Assembly: GCA_023398495.1 (NCBI GenBank)
Contig: JAEWSG010000225.1
Span: forward strand, 1-64,000
Origin: Bacillota bacterium
GTDB taxonomy: Bacteria > Bacillota > Clostridia > Acetivibrionales > Acetivibrionaceae
Direction of reading: 5' to 3'
Length of the DNA stretch: 64,000 nucleotides
Position 1 is the stretch's first letter. Each line of letters begins with the position of its first letter. The notes under the pieces are model-generated. The model worked only from the letters and a program-made list of their open reading frames with translations. It made no database searches and was not told where the DNA came from. Positions 1-8,899 of the stretch are shown here, in pieces. Both the position numbers and the translations under genes were made by a program.

Positions 1-9
1 TCGCTACGG

Positions 10-47
10 GTCGAATCAAACTCGCTTCGCTCAAACAGTGATTCGAC
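10..47. repeat. Inverted repeat at the window edge
   Basis: A 9-bp perfect inverted repeat (GTCGAATCA at 10-18, TGATTCGAC at 39-47) encloses a loop rich in TCGCTTCG-type words. No T-tract follows. It may be a hairpin or fragment of a repeat that begins outside the window. I see no coding region in 1-312 other than this and the promoter at 147-175. Confidence 0.4.
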
Positions 48-146
48 TATTCCTTCGCTTCGTTTACATTCTCTATAGCCTCTACGCAATGTCCTTTCCA
101 TAATATGGTGCACTATTAAAATATGCACCCAAACGGCACCAATGGT

Positions 147-175
147 TTGACATTATTTTTCAAAAAGAATATAAT
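147..175 (+). promoter_or_regulatory. Consensus sigma-A promoter for comF
   Basis: A TTGACA box (147-152) and a TATAAT box (170-175) are separated by exactly 17 bases, a perfect match to the vegetative consensus. It would give a leader of about 130 nt before the comF start at 313. This suggests comF and probably yvyF are transcribed by sigma-A. Confidence 0.8.
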
Positions 176-312
176 TAAGTTGTAGCTTATAATTTATTTC
201 CTTATGTTTGTTTGCGTAATCTTGTGATTAATATAATTTTGGGTTTTTATAGCTCCTATCTGAGTTACACAAATCATTTTGATATCAATCTCTGATTCGG
301 AGGTGAAATCTG

Positions 313-978
313 ATGTTTGAAGTGATTTTTAATCTTATATTCCCTCCGAAATGTATATTTTGTGGCAAGTTATTAAATTATGATGTAAAGCTTTTTATCT
401 GCAATAATTGTTATCCTAAAATTCCCTATATAAAAAATGGAAAAATAAATCTTATTAAAACTAACAGTTATTTTGACGATGTAATATGTATATGCGAGTA
501 TTCTGGAATAATAAAAGAGGCTCTGATCCGATACAAGTTTTTTAACAGGCCATCATACTACATGACTTTTGCACAGATGATGTATGATAAAATAAGCGAA
601 ATGCCTGACTGGAAAAAGGCTGACATAATTTTAAGTGTGCCTCTTCACCGGAAGAAAGAGCGTAAAAGGGGATATAATCAGGCACGTCTGATAGCAAAAC
701 AACTAGGTAAGTTGCTTGGGATCAGGGAATCAGAATGCTTGCTTGTCAGGACAAAAAACACTGACAGCCAGAGCCTTTTAAACAGAACTGACAGGCTAAA
801 AAATGTGAAGGATGCTTTTGAAGTAACTGATGCAAGATCTGTAAATGGCAAATTTGTACTTATAGTGGACGATATTCTGACAACCGGTACTACTTTGAAT
901 GAGTGTTGCAAGGTGTTGAAAAATGCAGGAGCAGAAATAATTACCGCAGCTGTAGTAGCTACAGGGAGGAAGTATTAG
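313..978 (+). CDS. comF: ComF family phosphoribosyltransferase-like protein
   Basis: The 221-residue protein has the ComF layout. An N-terminal zinc-ribbon-like part has two CxxC pairs (CIFC near residue 15 and CNNC near residue 40), and a C-terminal type I phosphoribosyltransferase fold carries the diagnostic loop VDDILTTGTT near residue 190. ComF proteins of transformable bacteria act in DNA uptake, and some bind the helicase ComFA; the exact reaction is unsettled. An ATG preceded by GGAGGTG supports the start. It is followed by yvyF and the flagellar genes, the same neighbourhood as in Bacillus subtilis, so it marks the start of this conserved block. No ComFA gene is seen upstream within the window. 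Confidence 0.9.
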   Translation: MFEVIFNLIFPPKCIFCGKLLNYDVKLFICNNCYPKIPYIKNGKINLIKTNSYFDDVICICEYSGIIKEALIRYKFFNRPSYYMTFAQMMYDKISEMPDWKKADIILSVPLHRKKERKRGYNQARLIAKQLGKLLGIRESECLLVRTKNTDSQSLLNRTDRLKNVKDAFEVTDARSVNGKFVLIVDDILTTGTTLNECCKVLKNAGAEIITAAVVATGRKY

Positions 979-1035
979 TAATTGAGTAAAAACTAAGAGT
1001 AGGTAGTACAAAGTACCGGAAGCAGGAGGGATTTT

Positions 1036-1458
1036 ATGCCGGACGTTAGAAACTGTAAACGATGCAATAGAATATTCAATTATATTGGTGGTGCTCCAAT
1101 CTGTCAGGACTGTAAACAGCAGGATGAAGTTAACTTCAAGAGGGTCAAGGAATACCTCTATGATAATCCGAGAGCTTCTATGTTTGACGTTTCAAAAGAA
1201 CTGGATGTTAGTGTCCAGCAAATAAAAATGTACCTTAAGGAAGGACGCCTGGAGATAGTAGGCAATGAGGGTAATATGATTCTGGAGTGTGAGAGGTGTG
1301 GCAAGTCCATAACAACAGGGCGTTATTGTGATGGGTGCTCAAGAGAGGTTACCAATGATATTAAATCAACGGCTGACCAAATGAATAAAGCGACCTCAAC
1401 TGAAGATATAGCGGCAAAAAGAGCAAACGGCATGAAGTATCTCAATAAATCAGACTAA
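1036..1458 (+). CDS. yvyF: YvyF-type flagellar operon protein (TIGR03826-like)
   Basis: This 140-residue protein has an N-terminal zinc ribbon (CKRC near residue 7, CQDC near residue 23), a central winged-helix-like segment (about residues 35-75) and a second Cys cluster (CERC, then CDGC, about residues 85-105). This is the pattern of the YvyF flagellar operon proteins found between comF and flgM in Firmicutes. Its biochemical role is not established; the ribbon and helix layout suggests nucleic acid or protein binding. AGGAGGG lies upstream of the ATG. Two hairpin terminators follow it, so flgM is probably transcribed separately. Confidence 0.85.
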   Translation: MPDVRNCKRCNRIFNYIGGAPICQDCKQQDEVNFKRVKEYLYDNPRASMFDVSKELDVSVQQIKMYLKEGRLEIVGNEGNMILECERCGKSITTGRYCDGCSREVTNDIKSTADQMNKATSTEDIAAKRANGMKYLNKSD

Positions 1459-1558
1459 TGAATAGTGAGTGTAAAACCTTTATTGTGTTCAATGTAGTTA
1501 CAATAAGAAGAAATAATAGTATTTATAAACATGGATAATTATGAATATGAACAAAACG

Positions 1559-1593
1559 AAAATTTCCGGTGAACTGCCGGGGATTTTTGTTTG
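1559..1593 (+). terminator. Rho-independent terminator after yvyF
   Basis: An A-rich arm ending in CCGG pairs across a 7-base loop with CCGGGGATTTTT, followed by further T residues. It lies 100 bases past the yvyF stop. The 515-base gap 1459-1973 otherwise holds a second hairpin and the flgM promoter, with no convincing gene. Confidence 0.65.
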
Positions 1594-1760
1594 TATATTA
1601 TGTTTACAGGAGTTGTGAATTTTGATACAATTTATGGAAAAGGGAAATGTTTTGTGTTGTTTTATTGACTAATGGTGCAAAGATGGAGAAAAATAATGAT
1701 ATGAGGGAAGAGTTTATTCAACACATATTGAGTAAAGTATAAAATGAAGAAATGCTTATT

Positions 1761-1794
1761 ACCCGAGTGTATAATATAATACTTCGGGTTTTTC
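1761..1794 (+). terminator. Second terminator-like hairpin upstream of flgM
   Basis: ACCCGA (1761-1766) pairs with TCGGGT (1784-1789), and a run of T follows directly. The loop is AT-rich and 17 bases long. It would stop read-through from yvyF and isolate flgM under its own promoter. Confidence 0.55.
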
Positions 1795-1865
1795 TTAAAA
1801 GAGACTCAAGATTACACCGAACAAGAATAGGACCATAGGGCCATGAGATTTTTATAAAAATATGT

Positions 1866-1891
1866 TAATTAATTTTGGGTGATGTCGATAT
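1866..1891 (+). promoter_or_regulatory. Sigma-D (FliA-type) promoter for flgM
   Basis: A GTCGATAT box (1884-1891) matches the sigma-D -10 consensus GCCGATAT in seven of eight bases. A TAAT box lies 14 bases upstream, close to the TAAA -35. Placing flgM and the following flgN-flgK-flgL genes under sigma-D is the usual arrangement, because FlgM inhibits that sigma factor. Confidence 0.6.
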
Positions 1892-1982
1892 TATTAATGA
1901 GAGTAAGAATTGAAGGTACTAATGATAAAGTTAATACAGCAAGTGTTAATATATAAAAAATTTTTGAAAGTGAGTGGTAGGT

Positions 1983-2270
1983 ATGAAGATTTGGGGGGAA
2001 ATCCCAAAAGTCTCTGGGGTTTACAACAAACAAAAGAGCGTTGGCAAAGTTGACAAAACAGGTAATGTAGCTTCAAAGAAAGATGTACTGTCAATATCCA
2101 GCCAGGCTAAAGACTATCAGACAGTTATGAAAGCACTAAAGGAAACACCGGACATAAGAGAAGAGAAGGTAAACAGTTTGGCGGATAAGTATGAATCAGG
2201 GCAGTACGAGGTCAAGAACACTGATATTGCCGATAAGATACTGAAGTCTGTCACAGATAAGAAGGTTTAG
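1983..2270 (+). CDS. flgM: FlgM anti-sigma-D factor
   Basis: The product of about 95 residues fits FlgM in size and shape: a disordered, Lys-rich N-terminus with the segment KKDVLSISSQA, then a C-terminal helical part with VNSLADKYESGQYEV and ADKILKSV, where FlgM grips sigma-28/sigma-D. FlgM holds the late flagellar sigma factor inactive until the hook is finished. I chose the ATG at 1983; a GTG three codons earlier is possible. It stands between a sigma-D-like promoter and flgN, the conserved order. Confidence 0.88.
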   Translation: MKIWGEIPKVSGVYNKQKSVGKVDKTGNVASKKDVLSISSQAKDYQTVMKALKETPDIREEKVNSLADKYESGQYEVKNTDIADKILKSVTDKKV

Positions 2271-2352
2271 AGTGTTTATTATTTGCGGGTTGGCATGGGA
2301 TATATCCCAGGTTTTCCCGCAAAAAATTTATTGGAGCTGGGGTGGAAATTTT

Positions 2353-2853
2353 ATGAACAGCCAGAAAATAAATGATTTAATGGATATACTTGACCGTGAA
2401 GCTGGGATTTATGAAGATGTTTTGGAGTTATCAAAAAACAAAACGGATATTATAATAAAGGGCAAGGTTAGTGAACTAGACAATATTACGAAGCTAGAAC
2501 AGTCACTTATTATGGAGATGGGGAAACTTGAGGATTTAAGGGAAAAAACTATTAGTGACTTGTCGACAGATATTAAATCCAATGCCTCAGAAATAACGGT
2601 TACAGAACTTCTTAAACATCTTGACGATAGTCAGGTAGAAAGACTTGAAGCATACAAAGCAAACCTGCTTGGAATAATAAAGGAAATCAAGAATGTCAAC
2701 GATTTGAATTCAAAACTAATTCAAAACTCTATCGACTATATTAATTTTTCTATAAACATTTTATCAAGCACACCGGCAGCAGATAATAACTATGGCAATA
2801 CAGGGTTGACAAACCAAGATAAGAAAAAGACTTACTTTGATGTAAAACTCTGA
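2353..2853 (+). CDS. flgN: FlgN family flagellar export chaperone
   Basis: The 166-residue, almost wholly helical protein has the FlgN pattern: an N-terminal amphipathic helix pair with repeated Leu/Ile heptads, including a KVSELDNITKLEQSLI stretch. FlgN chaperones the hook-associated proteins FlgK and FlgL for type III export, and both are encoded just downstream. The ATG at 2353 is preceded by GGGGTGG; an upstream GTG at 2272 would add an unrelated hydrophobic leader and is unlikely. The last residues are polar and probably flexible. Confidence 0.85.
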   Translation: MNSQKINDLMDILDREAGIYEDVLELSKNKTDIIIKGKVSELDNITKLEQSLIMEMGKLEDLREKTISDLSTDIKSNASEITVTELLKHLDDSQVERLEAYKANLLGIIKEIKNVNDLNSKLIQNSIDYINFSINILSSTPAADNNYGNTGLTNQDKKKTYFDVKL

Positions 2854-2914
2854 TTATAGTACAGATTAGCTACTAAAAAACGAGTATTACTTTTGTATAT
2901 CTGGAGGCGGTTAT

Positions 2915-4978
2915 ATGGCAGTAGGTTTTGCCAGTTTTGAAATAGCTAGGTCAGGAATGACAGTAAACGAACGTGCTCTTACGGTAACGGGCCATAATAT
3001 TGCCAATGTCAATACAAAGGGCTACGTCAGGCAGCAGGCGATAATCTGCAACGGACCGTTCCAGACTGAAACCAGATATCAGCTTGGTTTGGGGGCAGAC
3101 ATTGAACAGATAAGACAGATAAGGCATCAATTTTTAGACAGCATATACAGACGGGAAAGCACGACTTTAGGTTACTGGAAAACAAGGGATAAGACCTTTC
3201 AGGATATACAATCCATTCTTGGAGATCCGATGGAATCTGGACTTCAGGAAGTAATGAACCAATTCTGGGATTCGTGGCAGGAGCTGTCAAAAGAACCGGA
3301 CAGTCTGACTGTGAGGGCACTTGTGGTTCAAAGGGGAGAGGCACTTGTGGAGCAGATAAACCACGCAGGAGCCCAGCTCGACAAATTGCAGGAGGATCTT
3401 AACTCAGAGTTTAAAGTCAGAATAGGTGAAGTAAACAGTATTACCAGCCAAATAGCAAGTTTAAACATAGAGATACTTAAAACTGAGATTTCAAAGGATG
3501 CTGCAAATGATTACCGGGACCAGAGGAATGCCCTTGTCGACAGATTATCTGAACTTGCAAATATTGAGATTACGGAGATGCAGGATGGACAGCTAGATAT
3601 AACACTTGGAGGGTACTTTCTGGTTTCGAAGGGGACACAAACAATGCTGTTGGCTGAAGAAAACGAGACGTCTGGATTGTTTTATGTACCCAAAATTGCT
3701 GGAACAGAAATAGTTGTGCCAATTAGAAGTGGTATATTAAAGGGTATTATGGAATCTAGAGGTGAGGTTTTTGGTGCTACCGGAAGCGAGCAAAACGGTT
3801 CGCCAAATACCAAGGCAGATATAACCTTTGTGGTGGATGTCTCGGATACAAGTGACGTAAACTTACCAAATGTTAAGAGTTCAATAAATCAATATATAGA
3901 TGAATTGAAGAGATCAGGAATTGATTACAATCTTCGGCTTATAACCTATGGCAGCACTGTGAATTCCAATGAAAACTACGGAAATGATTCGACATTGTTT
4001 GAGGCAGCTGTAGCAGCTTTGTCAACTGTTGATACCGATGAGGACAATAATTTTGGAGATGTTGTAGACGAATTAGATGGAATAACAAATTTCAGACCGG
4101 GTGCCAACAAATATGCGGTTGTCTTTAGTGGAGAAAGTATAGATGGAGAGACTGTAATTACATCTTCAGTTGCTGACGCATACGCAAATACGTTAAGAGA
4201 TAAAGGCATAAAAACATCTGTTGTCACAGACAGCAGCTATTATGATACAGGTGCGGCAGGTGAGACAATAGGCTGGAATGCGATAAGTGACGGTACTTTT
4301 GGAAATCTGTACGATATAGATTCTGTAGATTATAGTAAGCTAATGGCTGATATAAACAATGATATTAATAGTGACGTAAATGAGGGAATAAGCATCGTAC
4401 AGCAATCGATGAACATCTTGCCGGACTTGAGAAAAAGGATGAATGCGCTTGTAAATATATTGGCGAGAGAAGTAAACAACCTTCATTCAAGCGGTAAAAC
4501 ATTAGCAAAACCATCATCAACCGACGGAGAAGCATTTTTTGTTGCAATTAATTCAGCGTATCCACTTGAAATGGGAAATATTAAACTTAATGATAACCTC
4601 TTAAACTTAAATAATATTGTTGCATCAAAAAGTGGAGCCAGTGGAGATAATACCATTGCCATCGGTATAGCGAATCTGAGAGGGAAGAATTGTCTTAGGG
4701 ATTTGAAGGGAGTATTAAGCACTGATAGCTATTACCAGTCAATTATTCTTAATATAGGAAATGGTGGTTCGGAGGCAAGGGGAATAACAGATAGCCAGCA
4801 AAAGCTTGTGGATTCTGCAGATTCCCAGAGGCAGTCTATAATGGGTGTGTCAATGGATGAAGAAATATCAAATATGATGAAGTTTAAGTTTGCGTATAGT
4901 GCTTCATCAAGGGCAATAAGCATGGTTGATAGTATGCTTGATACAATAATAAACAGAATGGGATTAGCAGGTAGGTGA
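2915..4978 (+). CDS. flgK: Flagellar hook-associated protein FlgK with inserted VWA-like domain
   Basis: This 687-residue protein begins with a classic rod/hook N-terminus (VTGHNIANVNTKGYVRQ near residue 26) and ends with a FlgK C-terminal helix, so D0/D1 parts are present at both ends. Between about residues 295 and 490, just after an NGSP motif, lies a stretch alien to FlgK. It resembles a von Willebrand factor A domain: a hydrophobic strand ITFVVD followed by DVSDTSD (MIDAS-like), DSTLFEAAVAAL, a strand YAVVFSG and a late helix. The MIDAS looks degenerate (Thr at the second Ser position, no clear LTDG Asp). The next gene is a second, ordinary FlgK whose NGSP runs straight into the return helix, which fixes the insertion point. 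A GGAGG site precedes the ATG. The VWA call is from motif reading only. Confidence 0.85.
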   Translation: MAVGFASFEIARSGMTVNERALTVTGHNIANVNTKGYVRQQAIICNGPFQTETRYQLGLGADIEQIRQIRHQFLDSIYRRESTTLGYWKTRDKTFQDIQSILGDPMESGLQEVMNQFWDSWQELSKEPDSLTVRALVVQRGEALVEQINHAGAQLDKLQEDLNSEFKVRIGEVNSITSQIASLNIEILKTEISKDAANDYRDQRNALVDRLSELANIEITEMQDGQLDITLGGYFLVSKGTQTMLLAEENETSGLFYVPKIAGTEIVVPIRSGILKGIMESRGEVFGATGSEQNGSPNTKADITFVVDVSDTSDVNLPNVKSSINQYIDELKRSGIDYNLRLITYGSTVNSNENYGNDSTLFEAAVAALSTVDTDEDNNFGDVVDELDGITNFRPGANKYAVVFSGESIDGETVITSSVADAYANTLRDKGIKTSVVTDSSYYDTGAAGETIGWNAISDGTFGNLYDIDSVDYSKLMADINNDINSDVNEGISIVQQSMNILPDLRKRMNALVNILAREVNNLHSSGKTLAKPSSTDGEAFFVAINSAYPLEMGNIKLNDNLLNLNNIVASKSGASGDNTIAIGIANLRGKNCLRDLKGVLSTDSYYQSIILNIGNGGSEARGITDSQQKLVDSADSQRQSIMGVSMDEEISNMMKFKFAYSASSRAISMVDSMLDTIINRMGLAGR

Positions 4979-4984
4979 TAATCG

Positions 4985-6595
4985 ATGAGAGAAAGTTTTT
5001 TTGGATTTAATGTTGCAGTCAGGGGGCTTTATACAGCACAGAGAAACCTTGACATTATTAACCATAACATAAATAACGTAAATACGCCGGGGTATTCACG
5101 ACAGCAGACAGTACAGTCGGCATCAAGGCCCATGCCTATTTATGATGGAACGGGTATGGTCGGTACCGGCTCGGATGTTAAAGCAATTGAACGGGTCAGG
5201 GATGAGTACCTGGACTTCAAATACTGGAGTGAAAATGTATCTTACGGTGAGTGGGAAGCAAAAGAAGCTTTGCTGGCCGATATGGAAGTTACTTTCAATG
5301 AACCGTCAGACAGTGGATTTAATACTATACTTGATGAGTTTTTCGGCTCGCTTCAGGAACTTGCCAAAGATCCGGCGAGTGAAGCTGTCAGAACCCTTGT
5401 AAGCGAGCGTGGAGTTACCGTGGCTAAATATTTTAACAGCTTGGCAACGCATTTTGAAAACCTCCAATTAGATGTAAATAACAGAATTGAAACAGCGGTA
5501 AGCGAGATTAATTCGATTGGTGCACAGATACAGCAGTTGAACAGACAGATATACAGTGCAGAACTGGACGGTAATACTGCAAATGACCTAAGAGACCAGA
5601 GGACGCTGCTTGTTGACAAGCTCTCAAAACAAATAAATGTACAAGCCAATGAAGTGGTGGTTGGTAAGCTTCCTAGTGGTAAGGATGACAAACGTCTGGT
5701 GATAACTGTAAGTGGTAAGGCATTTATTGATCATTTTAACCTCAGCAAACTTGCTGTAACCCAAAGGAGCTCAAAACTAAACCCCGATGAGGATGTACCC
5801 AACCTTTACGATGTAGGCTGGGAGGATGGCAATAAGCTTGCAATCAGGGGTGGTGAATTGAAGGGTTATATTGATATAAGGGATGGAAATGAAGGGGAAA
5901 ACGGAAGCCCGGTTTATGGTGGGATACCAACCTACATAAAGAAGTTGAACAAGTTTGTCCAAACTTTTGCAATGGCGTTCAATGAGGGCTACATTGATTA
6001 TGATAATAATGGAACATTAGAGGGTGAAGAAGTAGAAGATGCAGTAGGCCATGTAAGCGGGAATGGTATAGGTGGTGCAGCGACTGGAATAAGGTTCTTT
6101 ACTATGCTCGGTGTAGGAAATAAGGCTGTAAGCAGCACAGATTTTGTTGATGAAGATGATACGGCTATGGATATTTACGGTAAGTACAAAAATATAACTG
6201 CCAAAAACTTTTCCGTTAGCAAAGATATATTGGAGGACTTCAATAAAATAGCGACTTCGGATACTGCGGGAGAAGAAGGGAATATTGTAAATATAAACAA
6301 GCTTATTGAACTTCGTACAAACACACAAATGTTTGTAGAAGGAGCCCCCGAAGATTTTATGAAGTCTGTTATAACCTCACTTGGGATAGATTCACAGCAA
6401 GCTATTAGAATTTCAGCAAATCAAGGAGCCATAGTAAAACAAATTGAAAATCGCAAACTATCTGACTCCGGAGTATCAATTGATGAAGAAATGGCTAATC
6501 TGATAAAGCATCAGCAGGCATATGGTGCAGCTGCACAAATGGTTAATACTATGGCTGAAATTTACGATATACTTATTAACAGAGTTGGTATGTAG
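4985..6595 (+). CDS. flgK: Flagellar hook-associated protein FlgK (second copy)
   Basis: The 536-residue protein has the normal FlgK size and ends: an N-terminal IINHNINNVNTPGYSRQ segment, a conserved FLDEFFxSLQELAKDP-like part near residue 115, LRDQRTLLVDKLS near residue 205, and a C-terminal SIDEEMANLIKHQQAYGAAA helix typical of FlgK/FlgE. It would form the hook-filament junction. It starts six bases after the stop of the longer FlgK and is probably translationally coupled to it. Two FlgK genes in tandem imply either a mixed junction ring or alternative junction proteins. Confidence 0.92.
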   Translation: MRESFFGFNVAVRGLYTAQRNLDIINHNINNVNTPGYSRQQTVQSASRPMPIYDGTGMVGTGSDVKAIERVRDEYLDFKYWSENVSYGEWEAKEALLADMEVTFNEPSDSGFNTILDEFFGSLQELAKDPASEAVRTLVSERGVTVAKYFNSLATHFENLQLDVNNRIETAVSEINSIGAQIQQLNRQIYSAELDGNTANDLRDQRTLLVDKLSKQINVQANEVVVGKLPSGKDDKRLVITVSGKAFIDHFNLSKLAVTQRSSKLNPDEDVPNLYDVGWEDGNKLAIRGGELKGYIDIRDGNEGENGSPVYGGIPTYIKKLNKFVQTFAMAFNEGYIDYDNNGTLEGEEVEDAVGHVSGNGIGGAATGIRFFTMLGVGNKAVSSTDFVDEDDTAMDIYGKYKNITAKNFSVSKDILEDFNKIATSDTAGEEGNIVNINKLIELRTNTQMFVEGAPEDFMKSVITSLGIDSQQAIRISANQGAIVKQIENRKLSDSGVSIDEEMANLIKHQQAYGAAAQMVNTMAEIYDILINRVGM

Positions 6596-6624
6596 GTTGA
6601 TTGCATGAAGTATGGAGGTTGATT

Positions 6625-7533
6625 ATGAGGATAACAAACAATATGTTGGTAAATAACATGATTCGTCATGTGGGAAATAACCTCTCAAGGATGGAGAAGT
6701 ATCAGGAGAAGCTTGCCACAGGGAAAAAGATTTCTGTTCCTTCTGATGACCCGGTTGTAGCAGCAAGAGCACTGAAGCTTCGAACCGATGTGTCACAAAT
6801 AAAACAACACAAAACGAATGTTCAGGATGCTATGTCCTGGTTGGAGATAACTGAATCGGCACTTTCAAACGTTGGAGATATTCTGCAAAGGGCAAGAGAA
6901 TTGGCTGTTCAGGGAAGCAGCAGTACAGCAACGGCAGACGATACAAAGAAGATTGAGCAGGAGGTATCACAGCTCAGGCAACAGTTGGTCCAGATTGGAA
7001 ATTCAACTTATGCAGGAAGATATATTTTCTCCGGATTTAAGACCGATACCAAACTAATAAGGGATGATGGGACTTTTGCTATAGAAGTGAATAGTGATGA
7101 GGCAATAATTTTTGAGATAGGAATCAGTGACAATATAAATGTAAATGTAATGGGCGGAGATCTTTTTAATGGTGGAGGGGAAGCTGATTTAGATGCTAAA
7201 GGACGGCTTATAGATAATATGGATAAGTTTATTGAAGCACTTGAAGAAGGAAACCATGAAAATATAGGCGAGGCTATTGCAAACATAGATGAGGAGATGA
7301 GCAATCTGCTTCGTATCAGAGCAAATGTTGGTGCCAGGTATAATCGGCTTGAACTAACCAGCAACAGGCTTGAAAATGATGAGATTAATTTTACAGCACT
7401 TATGAGCGAAAACGAAGACGTGGATCAGGCTCAGAACATAATGCTTTTAAAGAGTGAGGAAAATGTTTACAAGGCTTCACTTTCAGGGGGAGCCAGAGTG
7501 ATTCAGACTTCGCTTGTGGACTTCTTGTCATAA
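6625..7533 (+). CDS. flgL: Flagellar hook-associated protein FlgL
   Basis: The protein of about 302 residues opens with MRITNNMLVNNMIRHV and has the flagellin-like N-terminal coiled helix (KISVPSDDPVVAARALKLR), the FlgL hallmark region FSGFKTDT near residue 135, and a C-terminal helix with ANVGARYNRLELTSNRL. FlgL makes the outer junction ring below the filament. I chose the ATG at 6625, which has GGAGG 7 bases upstream, over the TTG at 6601. It follows the two flgK genes closely and is likely in their operon. Confidence 0.92.
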   Translation: MRITNNMLVNNMIRHVGNNLSRMEKYQEKLATGKKISVPSDDPVVAARALKLRTDVSQIKQHKTNVQDAMSWLEITESALSNVGDILQRARELAVQGSSSTATADDTKKIEQEVSQLRQQLVQIGNSTYAGRYIFSGFKTDTKLIRDDGTFAIEVNSDEAIIFEIGISDNINVNVMGGDLFNGGGEADLDAKGRLIDNMDKFIEALEEGNHENIGEAIANIDEEMSNLLRIRANVGARYNRLELTSNRLENDEINFTALMSENEDVDQAQNIMLLKSEENVYKASLSGGARVIQTSLVDFLS

Positions 7534-7566
7534 GGATCTAAATAGGTTTAAAGTGGGGTGACCAAT

Positions 7567-8145
7567 ATGGGCCTTAATATAACTCAGACCTATGCAAAAA
7601 TCGGTGTTGACAGAAGCCCGTCCAGACTTCAGATTGAAGCCCGGAATGCAAGACTGGAAATTAAACAGAAGCATGCAAAAGTAAACATGGACATAGAACT
7701 GCCGAGGGTTGAGATTGATCAGTATGGGGCGTTTGCAAGTGCAGGCTTGAAGAATAATGCTGATATGATTAAGGAAAGTGCCCAAAAAGGCAATCAGAAA
7801 GCTTATGAGTATATAGGTAAATTGGTCCAGGATGGGAATGCACTTGCAGCTATTGAAAATGGTGGAAATCCCATTGCGGAAATTGCCAGAAGAGACAGCA
7901 TGAAAATGCACGAGTTTAATATTGATTTTATTCCTAAAGTTGGGCCTGAAATTACTGTCAAGGGAGAAGTGAATTTCGATCCTGAGAAGAATTCTGAGGG
8001 CGTAAATAACGGTGTCGATGGTGCTTTTACTCCAGCAGATATGAACATAAACTATTCTCCTAGTCAGGTTAGGGTGTTCTTATCTCAATATGCATCAATT
8101 AAGTTTGACTATAATAATGAGAATAAAATTAATACATATGTATAA
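7567..8145 (+). CDS. DUF6470 (YviE-like) flagellar locus protein
   Basis: The 192-residue protein matches the YviE/DUF6470 type found between flgL and fliW in Firmicutes. It has an N-terminal segment rich in short charged repeats (LQIEARNARLEIKQKHAKVNMDIELPRVEIDQ in pieces), a middle helical part and a C-terminal beta-rich segment with PGEIT-like alternation. No catalytic motif is visible and the function is unknown; the fixed position suggests a role in filament assembly or FliW/CsrA control. The ATG at 7567 has a GGGGTG site at the right distance; GTG 7558 lies inside that site. Confidence 0.8.
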   Translation: MGLNITQTYAKIGVDRSPSRLQIEARNARLEIKQKHAKVNMDIELPRVEIDQYGAFASAGLKNNADMIKESAQKGNQKAYEYIGKLVQDGNALAAIENGGNPIAEIARRDSMKMHEFNIDFIPKVGPEITVKGEVNFDPEKNSEGVNNGVDGAFTPADMNINYSPSQVRVFLSQYASIKFDYNNENKINTYV

Positions 8146-8173
8146 ACTGTAAATGATAAATGGAGGAGATCAA

Positions 8174-8653
8174 ATGCTTCTAAATACAAAGCACTTTGGA
8201 GAAATTGAAATTGATGAGAATAAAGTCATAAACTTTAAAGAAGGCATATTGGGGTTTGAGGATACCAAGAGATACATAGTGCTGTATAACGGGGATGAGA
8301 CATCGCCTTTCAGATGGCTACAGGGGGTTGATGACGGACAGCTTGCTTTTGCAGTGATAAACCCTTTCCAGATTCTTAAGGACTATGATATAGAAATTCC
8401 TGATGAAGCGACTGATAGTCTTAAAATTGACAGTATCGAAGACATAATGGTACTTTCAATTGTTGTTGTACCGGAAGACCTTACAAAAATGACTATGAAT
8501 TTAAAAGCTCCTGTAATTATTAACACAAAAAATAACAGTGGCATGCAGGTTGTCCTTGACACAGATACCTATAGTGTGAGACACTATATTGTAGAAGAAC
8601 TCCGTAGACAGGAGGTAAATATAGGTGCTGGTTCTGACAAGAAAGAAAAATGA
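8174..8653 (+). CDS. fliW: Flagellar assembly factor FliW
   Basis: The 159-residue protein carries the FliW signature: an N-terminal FGEIEIDENKVINFKEGILGFE segment (in parts), WLQGVDDGQLAFAVINPF near residue 60, and a C-terminal VLDTDTYSVRH segment. In Bacillus subtilis, FliW binds free flagellin and, when released, binds CsrA and relieves its block on flagellin translation. The next gene here is csrA and it overlaps the fliW end by 29 bases, so the pair is translationally coupled. GGAGGAG precedes the ATG at 8174. Confidence 0.95.
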   Translation: MLLNTKHFGEIEIDENKVINFKEGILGFEDTKRYIVLYNGDETSPFRWLQGVDDGQLAFAVINPFQILKDYDIEIPDEATDSLKIDSIEDIMVLSIVVVPEDLTKMTMNLKAPVIINTKNNSGMQVVLDTDTYSVRHYIVEELRRQEVNIGAGSDKKEK

Positions 8654-8840
8654 ATCCATAGTTTTAAATGATAATATTGAGATTACCATTGTTGACGTTC
8701 AAGGGGATCAGGTGCGTATAGGTATTAATGCACCTAAAAGTGTCTCTATTTACAGAAAAGAGATTTTCCTGGAAATTCAAGCAGAGAATAAAAAGGCTGC
8801 AGATGTAAAAGCGATAGATCTTAAGGATTTGTTGAAATAG
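8625..8840 (+). CDS. csrA: CsrA RNA-binding translational regulator
   Basis: The 71-residue protein is a full CsrA: MLVLTRKKNESIVLNDNIEI at the start, then VRIGINAPKSVSIYRKEI with the RNA-binding strand residues. CsrA dimers bind GGA in hairpin loops and near Shine-Dalgarno sites. The start is GTG, 8 bases after GGAGGT and inside fliW. Suitable target hairpins occur before all three flagellin genes in this window (24442, 25308, 26163). A terminator follows. Confidence 0.96.
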   Translation: MLVLTRKKNESIVLNDNIEITIVDVQGDQVRIGINAPKSVSIYRKEIFLEIQAENKKAADVKAIDLKDLLK

Positions 8841-8873
8841 TGCAATTATTGGGTGGAATATGTGTTTTAAATT

Positions 8874-8899
8874 AAGTGATTGTTATGGTCACTTTTTTT
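8874..8899 (+). terminator. Terminator ending the first flagellar block
   Basis: AAGTGA (8874-8879) pairs with TCACTT (8889-8894) across a 9-base loop, and a T7 run follows. It closes the fliW-csrA unit. From 8900 to 9255 the DNA is very AT-rich and I see no gene; it probably carries the promoter of the heptose island, though I could not fix its boxes. Confidence 0.75.

Noticed and set aside
5142..5402. Plus-strand frame inside FlgK 2
   Set aside because: It is a different frame within a conserved gene, with no support of its own.
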